64,000 nt of DNA from Ampullaceana balthica. Lineage: Eukaryota; Mollusca; Gastropoda; Lymnaeidae. A model generated the notes under the pieces. That model saw only the letters and a list, made by a program, of their open reading frames with translations, did no database searches and was not told where the DNA came from. Positions within the stretch are counted from its first letter, which is position 1. Every line of letters starts with the position of its first letter. Positions 55,509-64,000 of the stretch are shown piece after piece. The position numbers were made by a program, and so were the translations under genes. The stretch is from NCBI GenBank assembly GCA_944989445.1, contig CALYLW010001370.1:231307-295306 (forward strand), given 5' to 3'.

Positions 55509-56735
55509 CTAGCTCACAATATTTTGCTTTACAAAATATGATTCGTTTCTTCTTGTGAGATAAATGATGGGAAATTTAATTTCAAAGCTGCAAAGAGAAA
55601 GTGAATGCTTGAATGAGAGAGAATTGATCACGATTGGGAGATGGTCGCTCACGACTTCCTTCAATACTTCCAGCCTATGCCTGGACTCAAGGTCCACTGA
55701 GATTAGCGTTAGGTCTGGTCGGTACTCCATGCTGTGTCCCGTGTGCAGCAGTGTCGGCTCACTGTATGCGTTTTGTAGCCTGATGAGATTCGTACTGACG
55801 CAGACGTCCTCGATGTAACGGCCTGACGCGTTCCGCTCGGTGTAGCCCCAGTCAGGAGACTGTTGCTTAAAGTTTCCTGCTATCATCGTCCTACCAAAAG
55901 CGACCTCATTCCCGATTGGAAGTGTGATCGGTTTTCTGGGCGTATTATATACGTTAGTGATATTATAGACAACGTCACCTTTGAAAACTCTCACGGTAAG
56001 AGTATCCGTGTTGCTGTAACCATTTATTTTTTGAGTATCTCCATAGTTAAATCATTTCGGACAGCTGTGGCAAGACCTCAACATCGCGGTCGCACTTGCA
56101 ATGGTATAGCGAATAACCAGTGATATGAATCGGCTGTCCCTTAAGAAGCGTTTCCTGAAATAAAGCAACGCCCACATTCCGTCCGTGGAGTAATTTTGGT
56201 TATTTCGTGCGCCTTTTGCCTCATGCCACAGACATTTAATTGTAACACAACCAGGGTTTTTGCAGGGTGACCCTTCGCACCCATACAAGGACGGCCAGTC
56301 ACCGATTGACCACTTGAGAACGACCTGGCGTTCGTCACCGTACCAACAAGAGGGATAGTAATCAATCTGCCCAACGTACCATCTTCGCCGAACAGGGGTT
56401 TAGAGGGTCCATTCTAGGACCTGCGTTAATTCGATATAAATCAGCCATTAGAATAGAGAGTAGGCAGAACCTTCCACCCACTGAGGACGGTTCGTGTGCG
56501 TCCCGTCCCTTGCTCAGAGGGTCTTCAGGCCTTAGAATTCCCAGCTGGGCCCTGTTGGGTGTGGGCCTGCGCCCACACTCAGCACCAGGCCTCTCGGTGA
56601 GGCCGAGTCCACCCATCCGGTTGTCCGTGAGTGTTCCAGTGCTTTGATTTTTAGCAATTTCGCCAAGGTTGTTTCATTTCGGGTTGCAGTCACTTCCGCA
56701 ATCCCTACTCGTCTCCTGGGACAACGCAGAGGCAA
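55509..56735 (-). mobile_element. LINE 5' region with APE-type endonuclease
   Basis: Read on the minus strand. An upstream segment (56,735-56,380) resembles a LINE N-terminal region. LVVLQLNVCGMRQKAHEI (about 56,255) is the start of an apurinic-type endonuclease domain; the main frame (55994-55509) continues with the MIAGNFKQQSPDWGY metal/DNA motif, PDLTLISVDL and the catalytic SDHLPI. Frameshifts separate the segments. No reverse transcriptase follows the SDH motif, so the copy is missing its 3' part. Confidence 0.78.
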
Positions 56736-57252
56736 ACCTCTTCCTAGATCCTAATCCTGATCGAATTTGAGCTCGGCGCGGACAAACCTTGATTTGAAAG
56801 GAAGCACTGGCTGTTTTGTAAGGCAGATTGGCGTAGGTACGCATTGTGGAGCTTAGTAAAAGTCGTAGTCAAACGTAGACCAAGGGTCAGTTACGTTTAG
56901 AAAAGCTATATTATATCTGGAATTGTTACCAAATATTAAAAAAAAACACCTTTGAAATCTTCAAGGAGGAGACGATTAATTGGATTTTTTTTTAAATCTG
57001 CATTTATTAATCATTATGCGGAGGAATGGCATTATATCACTTACAATAATACTTCTTATTTTTAGGTGAACATATGAACATTACATCATTTTAAAAAAAA
57101 ATAATTTTTGGGACACATATTACATGTTTTAACCAAACAGTTGAAAATCGCACTTTGATATTTTACACCAGTTTTATCCTATTTTTGCCTTATGATAAAT
57201 TCTTTTTTGTGTGGAATATTTGAGCTGTACATCCCATATTGATCACTTTTAG
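56736..57252. other. Region upstream of the first lipase exon
   Basis: AT-rich; a signal-peptide exon for the lipase should lie here or further upstream but none could be identified. Confidence 0.35.
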
Positions 57253-59222
57253 GAAGTGAGGTGTGCTATGAAAATTTGGGATGTTTCTCCACGGAGTCTC
57301 CATTTGACATCTCTCCTGAAAGACCGATTACTGTACTACCACAATCTCCAGAAATAATTGGGTAAAAAAATACTACAACGGCTTGCTTTGTTTTCAGGGA
57401 ACCTTGTTAAACAATTAAACAAAGTTAATAAGAAAGACGTTTACAAATCTGAATTAAATTTAATAAAATAAAATTAATTAATACCAATATTAAAAAAAAT
57501 ATCGAGCTTAGAAGAAACCAACTATCAATATCACCTATCAATATTGCATGCTTTTTTGTACTTCATTTTGTATAATACACAACCCTAAATGTAACGCTAA
57601 CATCATTATTTAATGGAATTTATGATATTATATACATTGAAAGAAATTCCTCTGGTTCTAAATTACATTTATAGATCTCACCAAAGTCTTATGTAAATTT
57701 ATTACTTATTCATTTTGGTTTGTTACTATTCTACATATACATTGCTATCATTGTAAATATTTTTCTTTCATGACAGTTCCGGGTATTTGTTTGATTTAAA
57801 ATAAACCATATTTAATAGTATGTAACAGTGTTTGCAGCACATACATTAATTATGCTAATCAAATCTATATTAAGTGAGTGTTGCATATAACTTATGACAA
57901 TCAGTTATTGTTTTTTCCTAAAAGGCTTACAACATATTTTTTGCAGCACAATTTTCGGACTATTCTCAAGGAACAATTCTTACGTTGGACAAGATATTGA
58001 GGCCTTAAACCTCAACAACGTAACTGGCACGTGGACCTGCTACACGCCGCGACTCACGAAGATCATTGTACACGGTTTTCTCCAGGACCCGGCTGCAATC
58101 TCTTGGTTAAGAGTAGGATTTGGGAAAATTTCATTCCGCATTCTCTTCCGCTGTATTACAGTGTTACTTTTTGACCTAAATCATCACATCAATTATTCCA
58201 CAAAGCTAAAGTCTTTTATCGTCAGTATAAAAATATAACATTTAATTGTTATCTGTGGTAATAAGTTATTTTATGTGTTATTATAAAGTCACTTCTCATC
58301 ATTTTCGTTTGACCTGATTTCTTGCTTGTTTATTTTTTTTTCTGTGTTGTAATATAGTACTAGATACGACCCGCGGCGTAGCATACGCCACAAACTTGCT
58401 CATAGATAGAGCAAAGGAAGGGGTGGGGGAACGAACGGTCACAAAATACAACACGAAGAAATCAGAACAACGCGAGTGAACGTCGGGGAGATGGCGGAAA
58501 ACCACCAACGCATTGTTGGTCTCGAGACTGCGCACTGCGATTAGCTACGTGCCACCCACCCTGCACCCCTCTAGGTTGCCAACCATAAACCTGTATTGGC
58601 CGACCCTAGTGTGGGTCATTTGTCATGCTTATTTGCACTCGTCTTTGCTTGTTCTGGTGAATTATATATAAAGATTTTTTTTTAAAGTCAGCCATTCGGC
58701 TGTTTAATAAGATTCTTTCTTTCAACACAGTCTTGTCTATTTTTTAAAATTTTTTTTACTCATGTTCAGTATTAAACTATTGAAAATAATAAACAATCTT
58801 TAGATGCAACTTTGTTTTCAACTAAAAACTGAACTATGGGCATGAAATAACTTGTAGTATTATTTCAATTTCATTAGACCTTTGGGTATTACTTAGAATG
58901 GGAAGGCATCGTTTTAAACTAGCATTAAACTCACATCTGAAATGTGTGCATGGGACCACTTGTAATATGGTGTCAAACCTCTTCAGAGCTTTGGGTTAAT
59001 GTTAATAAGTATGTGAATGTGTGGCAATCGCTTAATCCAAGTCATAATGATCGTTTTCTTTTTACGTCTTGACAGGACATGAAGGATGCGCTACTGATGA
59101 ATGGCGATTACAACGTCATCATTGTAAACTGGCATGAAGGTAATGGCCCCCCTTACACACAGGCCACAGCCAACACACGTGTAGTTGGTGCACAGATTGC
59201 ATACCTCATACGGAAACTGATA
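57253..59222 (+). CDS. Pancreatic-lipase-family protein, partial (3 exons)
   Basis: Secreted triacylglycerol lipase or phospholipase A1 of the pancreatic lipase family; the family cleaves lipid ester bonds with a Ser-Asp-His triad. Exons: 57253-57361, 57947-58112, 59076-59222, all GT-AG with agreeing phases. Exon A encodes SEVCYENLGCFSTESPF, the N-terminal Cys-paired segment of the mature enzyme, and ITVLPQSPEIIG. Exon B encodes TIFGLFSRNN and LTKIIVHGFLQDPAAISWL, where HGF is the oxyanion-hole region. Exon C encodes DMKDALLMNGDYNVIIVNWH, PPYTQATANTRVVGAQIAYL, up to the point where the catalytic GHSLG segment would follow. The signal peptide and the triad were not found, and the next intron is over 4.7 kb and runs off the window. 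Active lipase versus PLA1 or vitellogenin-like inactive member cannot be decided. A Helitron (58360-58674) lies in intron B. Confidence 0.85.
58360..58674 (-). mobile_element. Non-autonomous Helitron in lipase intron
   Basis: On the minus strand it begins A|TCTTTATATATAATTCACCA and ends with hairpin GGCGTATGCTACGCCGC, GGGTCGTATCTAG|T. This 315-bp copy defines both ends of the family. Confidence 0.8.
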
Positions 59223-59621
59223 GTAAGTCTGTGTGTAGTTGTCGGGGGTTCAATGTAGTATGTTTGGCGTGGGGGCAGGCAGGTCTTCGCCTAAAATCAA
59301 TGGATTCACTGCAACTATTTTAGAAAAAAAAAGTACTGACTAGACAGACACTCGTGAATCTAAATAGATGCAAACTTGCATGTCGTAACTAGACGTGGAC
59401 AAAACTTTGTCTTACTAGCCGCGAGGCCAATTAATGTCAATTTAAAAACCGATTTCTTTTTCATATGTCACATGTCTTTTACATTTCATATTTTCCAAGC
59501 GTCTAAACTGTTAAGCGGTGAATTTAATGGAGCCGAAAATTATATATATATTAACAGAGGCGTCACTAGGGTTGGTGTCACCCGGGGCGGTAGCTCATGG
59601 TGTCACCCCTTCACGTCTGAA

Positions 59622-60505
59622 GGGGCCGTTCATAAATGACGTCACGCGAGGTTGCCGATTTTTACCCCACCCTCCCCCAGCGTCATACTTTCTCACAAAA
59701 ACTTAGACCCCAACCCTTTTTAACGATATGACGTCACAAAGCTTTGACACCCCTCCCCCAAGCCGTATTTTCTCAATAAAAATTAGCATGTTGCAAATTA
59801 TTAAATCCTTTATATTAACTCGTGGTGTCTGCGGCCGCCCGCCCTTGCTTGCTTGCTTGTCGCCAAAACTTTTGATCAATTTTTAACCCACTTGCTCGTA
59901 AGCTAGCGAGCTGAAATTTTGCAGGCAGTTTCGTACCGATAATAAAAACAATGTATCAAAATTTCAGATCGATCGCATGTACCTTAATTAAATTATTGAT
60001 TTTTTAGATTATTTTATTTATTTCTATGTATCATGCTATTTTTTTAGATAGAGCGTCGCGGTGCGTATTATATTGAACAACCTTTCTGTCGCGCAATAAG
60101 GTGCGTATTTTATATTGACGACTCTTTTTATAAACATATTCCTGATCGTTGCGCATTATATTAAACATGTTTAACGACACAACTGCAATTTTGAATTTTT
60201 GCATGGTCTTGCGCTGCGTATTATAATGAACATTCTTTTAGTTACTTCTCGTACATAAAGGATTTATAGTCAAAAACGTGGTTTTTTACGGTTTTTTTTT
60301 ATTTGTCATTTAAATGTGTATTTAGGGTAATTCTGCACTGTAATATCGTAACACGCGTGAAGTCATTGAAAACGTAATTAAATAAATGGTAAACAATCAA
60401 ATATTTAAGTGGAACTTTTATTTAAAGTTTCGCGTTTTTGGTGTGACGTCACATTTCTTAAACACCCCCCCTCGTACCACGTCGTCACAGATGCGTGGAC
60501 CCCTA
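59622..60505. mobile_element. GGGGCCGTT-family DNA transposon copy
   Basis: It starts GGGGCCGTTCATAAATGACG and shares the internal CACTGTAATATCGTAACACG and the TGTGACGTCACATTTCTTAA blocks with 27,661-29,580. The right end decays before its inverted repeat. A single ~0.5-kb repeat unit (59,803-60,301) interrupts it. Confidence 0.65.
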
Positions 60506-60608
60506 TGGCGGATTAAAAGGTGGGGGGGGGTGCTGAACGGGCTAAAGCCCCCAATAATTTAAGGGCCCCCAAACTTTTTATGAATTATAGTGTATAAGTA
60601 TAATAAAG

Positions 60609-62400
60609 ATGCAGGCCATTATTGTTGTACGAATCCCTGAAAATGCCTTGGACAGTCATACGGCAATGCTGCAAATGAGTAAGAAGTATAACGGAGAGCA
60701 GGCTATTCTTCGTGAGAAGTGCATTGTAGCTCATTTTGTGACGTGCACAGCTCATTCCTTTAATTTGGTTGGGAAAAGAGCAGCAGGTTGTCCTACTGCG
60801 GTCAGATTTTTTTGTCTTCTGCAAAATCTTTATACCCAACTTGTTGCATCTACTCATCGTTGACAGGTACTTCAAAAACATATGAAATTGATACATGCTA
60901 ACAAAGCCTTGCCTGACACAAGATGGTCAGCCTGACATTATGCTGTAAGGTCTGTTAATAGCTCAAACCATGAGAATATCGCAGCACTAGAAGAATTAGC
61001 AACGAATGAAAATCAGCCACGTGACTGCCGACTTGAAGAAGAAGGCTTTCTAAACGAAATTGAACAACTGGAAGTCACTATTTTACTTGAAATTTGGGAA
61101 ACAATTTTAGAAAGGAAGTCTCTCATTGAGTTTGTTAAAAAATAGTATTCTTAATTTTATTCCTATGAAGACAAAGGAAAGGAAAAGTCCGTGGTAAAAA
61201 CAGTGTTAAACAATCTTCAATACTATCAAACACAAAAGAAAGCGTCAGTTTGATAAAGGGACATAAACAAAACAGTATTCTTCTGGAGAAAAAAATTTAA
61301 GATTGAGGTATTTCTGGTAATCATTGACAAACTTTCTTAAGCCCTACAACATTGGTTAGGTGCATATAAATACGTCCATGAGAAATTTGGCTTTTTTACA
61401 AACCTAACTGAGCTCAGCACTTTCGCCATCCGATGGGCAACAGCCAATTTAATGGAAGAACATTCAAGTGATTTCGAAGAAGGGGTCGGGTAAATCCGAA
61501 GCAACCGTTTCGTCCCCCTCAATTTACTAGCAACGCCATCGAGCGGTGCCGGTTTAGGGCCAGGAGCGCCAGTACGGATTAGCAAAAAGTGCCGCGAAGA
61601 ACGCATTGGACGCCAGCTCTGAGGAAACCTTCCAGTGGGGGTTGCACCCTAGGTAGGTCTTTGATGATCCCCCGGTCTGCGGCGGTCCTAACCATGGAGA
61701 CCCGTGTGCTTTGCCGGGATGGCGCCAAAGTGGTAACGGGTCGTAGTAGGAAATTCCACCACCATCCTTGTGAGGGCAACTTAGTGGGAGGCATCTTCGA
61801 CTGTATGTCCTGGATGCCCAGGTGGCCGCTTCAGAAGTGACCGCTTTTGGGGGGAGTTCCTCAGCTGTTACGTCCCTTTGGTGGCAAGATGGCTAAGGGG
61901 GGTCTTCCGGGAAGACCCATAAAAAGCACTAGGCTCGGGGCTTCTGATTTTCTTCCACATGTAGGTTCATGAGTGATTTCGAAGACTGCTTACCTTCAGA
62001 ATTAGTCCAATTTTCAGAACTATTAAAAAAGTTATTGTCCAGCCCCAGGCTCAGGGTAAGGAAAAGGAATTAGCACAAAGCGAAACTCAAAAAACTTGCA
62101 CAGAGCTAAAAAATTTGCTGCTTTTGAATGAGCTATATTTCACACAGTCCTTTACAAATGTACACATCGCACTTCGCATCTATCTTTCAATGATGCCATC
62201 AAACTGCAGCTAAGAGCGATCCTTTTCAAAGTTGAAAAGAATATATAATGAGAATTTGCATGGGACGAAAAGCTGAATATGCTCTCTCTAATGAGCATTG
62301 AAAAGGAACGTGTAAGCTTACTCAGCTTTATTGACTTGATTGAAAACTTCGCCATTTGAAAAATTCGCAAACGAAAGTTGTAGGTTGAAATAATAATCAT
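60609..62400 (+). pseudogene. hAT-type transposase (ZMYM1-like) pseudogene
   Basis: The frame from 60609 encodes a segment with NGEQAILREKC, CTAHSFNLVGKRAAGC and LVASTHR, matching the DUF4371/hAT transposase core as seen in ZMYM1-like proteins. A TGA follows at 60861, after which decayed matching frames continue to about 61,480 and resume after 61,986 with ...FEDCLPSELVQFSELLKKLL. Many stops make it inactive. It may be the remains of the transposase of the surrounding 3.6-kb element or of another hAT. Confidence 0.7.
61481..61971. mobile_element. Dispersed 491-bp repeat, copy B, with 14-bp target duplication
   Basis: AGTGATTTCGAAGA is repeated at 61467-61480 and 61972-61985, splitting the transposase pseudogene in mid-codon context. 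The body matches 49107-49610. A 14-bp duplication fits target-primed retroposition or another staggered cut; no poly(A) is seen. Family not recognised. Confidence 0.85.
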
Positions 62401-62449
62401 ACATATTTTTCAATAAGTTTTGTTATTTCAAATAGAGAAAAGAATTCGT

Positions 62450-63086
62450 TACCTCATGCATTTAAAAAAAAATACGGAATAACGCGTAATATTATTCTTT
62501 ACGGGGCGCGTTCGTAAGCACTAAACAGCGTAAGTCGGGATGGGACCGTCGTAACCGGAGGACTACCTGTATATAAACATGCATATCTATGCTTTCACGC
62601 CTTTAATAAATATATATATAAAAAATATTAACTCAAAGACACTGAAATCATAATTTTCCTCAAGAAAAACATCAACAAAGAAACCCCATCTTTTGATTTT
62701 TTTCTTTGGGGGGGGGGTGGTGATAAAAATCGTATTCCCCCCCACCCCACTGTGGTGGAGGGATTCGTGAGGTGGGAATCGTTCATGCTGTCGGTGTGTC
62801 CAAGCCCAAATGGCTTTATATCTTTTAAAACAGAAGACACTGCCTCTTTCATTCCAGCCGTTTTTTAAAGATCTCTCTGCTGCGACTATTTCTTTTCTTT
62901 TTTTCCTAATTTGTTTTAATGTTGTTCGTGTGTTGGGAGTGTTTTATTATTGCAAGTTAACTGATATTTTTTTAATAAGAATTTTCACGTTTAACGTATT
63001 TCATTGTATCTCTTAATTTTCTTTTATAGATTAAAAAAAATTGTCATCTTTTGTTTTCTGACATAAAATCGAACACAGTTAAATTT
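62450..63086. other. Interior of the 3.6-kb hAT, no gene recognised
   Basis: Near 62,505-62,572 it carries GCGTAAGTCGGGATGGGACC and CCGGAGGACTACCTGTA, resembling the right end of a pogo-type element. The remainder is AT-rich. Confidence 0.4.
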
Positions 63087-63192
63087 TAGGCTCGGGTGTC
63101 ACCCCCTGATGGGTGTCACCCCGGGCGGCCCGCCCCCCCCCCGCCCCCCCTAGTGACGCCACTGTATATTAATATTATTATTATATATATAT

Positions 63193-64000
63193 AAGGGCTG
63201 TTATCGATTAATTTAATTTTAATCGTTAACTTTTGAAAAAATATCTATTAATTAATCGATAATTTCGATTAAAACCAAAAATAGAAATTTATGACGTCAT
63301 TAAACTGAACATTTCTCACGGACATTGAAAATTAAGAATATTTTGAACTAAATTTCATGACAATGTGTTGATACTTGATTTGTGCTGAAGGTGGTACGTC
63401 AGCGATGTATTTGATAGAGAATTGTTTATGGCAGTGAACACAGTAAACGTTTTCACCATCTTCGACTTTGCCATCCGCAGTTAGCTTAAAAACAACATAT
63501 TTGGTCAACTTTCTAGTTATATGTTTAAATTTAACTGCGCTGATGCTGTCAGCAGGGCCGTCTTAACGCATAGGCCCGTTTGGGCATTTTCCCGGGGGCC
63601 CACGAGCATATGGGCCCCATGGGAATATGTTCATTTATATATATTATATGTATTCATTTTTTTAAATTCCAGGCGGGGTAAGGGCCCAACACTATTTCCT
63701 TTCCCAGGGGCCCAAAATGGTGTAAAGACGACTCTGGCTGTCAGCCATTTTTTAGTTGACGTCTGCCGGTCAACATAGATTAGTAAAATAAATGTTAATA
63801 TTACGCGGGAGATGTTTGTATGTAAAAAACATATATATATAAATTATTATTAATTATTAATAATCTATTATTTATTACTAAAATTTAAAAAAAATATTAT
63901 AAATATTTTCTTAAATTTTAATCGAATTTTTATCGATTAAAATTATTTTAATCGATATTTAATCGATACAATTTTTAACGATTAATCTAGAAATTAATCG
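63193..64000. mobile_element. hAT element (AGGGCTGTTATCGATTAAT family), runs off the window
   Basis: The left end AGGGCTGTTATCGATTAATT matches the ends of 6733-7637. On the minus strand (63,530-63,356) a BED-type zinc-finger remnant reads KYVVFKLTADGKVEDG, then YCVHCHKQFS and a YQH, a typical N-terminus of hAT transposases. A 184-bp MITE is nested at 63553. TCGATTAA-rich sequence at the window edge suggests the right end is near. Confidence 0.65.
63553..63736. mobile_element. hAT MITE, 184 bp
   Basis: Ends CAGGGCCGTCTTAACGC and, in reverse, CAGAGTCGTCTTTACACC. GCTGTCAG is duplicated exactly (63545-63552, 63737-63744). The GGGCCC-rich body is unlike the 185-bp family. It interrupts the BED-finger hAT. 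Confidence 0.88.

Larger units (their letters stand above)
59555..63164. mobile_element. hAT element, 3.6 kb, with nested insertions
   Basis: The left end CAGAGGCGTCACTAGGGTTG, then GTGTCACCCGGGGCGG, pairs with the right end GGTGTCACCCCGGGCGG and TAGTGACGCCACTG. TATATTAA is duplicated exactly (59547-59554, 63165-63172). Inside: a GGGGCCGTT-family copy (59,622-60,505) that itself contains a ~0.5-kb repeat unit (59,803-60,301), a hAT-type transposase pseudogene (60,609-62,400) and a 491-bp retroelement. It lies in the last visible lipase intron. Confidence 0.82.

Overview
ORGANISM. This is animal nuclear DNA: spliced genes with GT-AG introns, AT-rich non-coding sequence and many layers of transposable elements. 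A gastropod mollusc of the heterobranch/panpulmonate type is the best guess. The reasons are an intronless rhodopsin-class receptor with the SIERC loop motif of molluscan chemosensory receptors, a secreted Thr-rich/VWA protein, and the mix of SINEs, LINEs, Helitrons and hAT elements. The species cannot be read from the sequence.

LAYOUT. 1-7,700 is repeats: a Helitron piece, two inverted-repeat DNA elements and a 905-bp hAT copy. 7,782-19,655 (+) is a complete 13-exon TRMT13 gene (tRNA 2'-O-methyltransferase), with a gag-only LTR retrotransposon antisense in intron 1 and a long hairpin in intron 3. 21,200-31,000 is intergenic: a Helitron with a nested SINE, LINE 3' ends, a 41-bp minisatellite and a 1.9-kb inverted-repeat element. 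31,731-40,035 (+) is a six-exon secreted mucin-like VWA protein; its last recognised exon runs into about 34 copies of a 41-bp repeat that carries the exon's own 5' splice site. 42,655-43,744 (-) is a chemosensory-type GPCR with one frameshift. 44,500-57,000 is intergenic: a Helitron, a foldback repeat, three tandem copies of a ~0.5-kb repeat, a 490-bp dispersed repeat, more DNA elements and a LINE endonuclease fragment. 57,253-59,222 (+) holds three exons of a pancreatic-lipase-type gene whose catalytic exons lie outside the window or were not seen; its last intron holds a 3.6-kb hAT element packed with nested insertions.

HOW THE GENES RELATE. The four genes (RNA modification, secreted matrix or mucus protein, chemoreception, lipid hydrolysis) share no pathway and form no operon-like unit. 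What links the window is mobile DNA: at least ten insertions can be closed by target-site duplications or diagnostic ends, several nested, which gives relative ages. One-base frame breaks in TRMT13, the GPCR and the VWA repeat exon look more like uncorrected sequencing indels than three independent gene deaths. No wholly new system can be demonstrated. The strongest unusual features are the splice-donor minisatellite, two hAT elements stacked on one 8-bp target, a SINE and LINE sharing a 3' tail, and a conserved ~60-bp core present six times.
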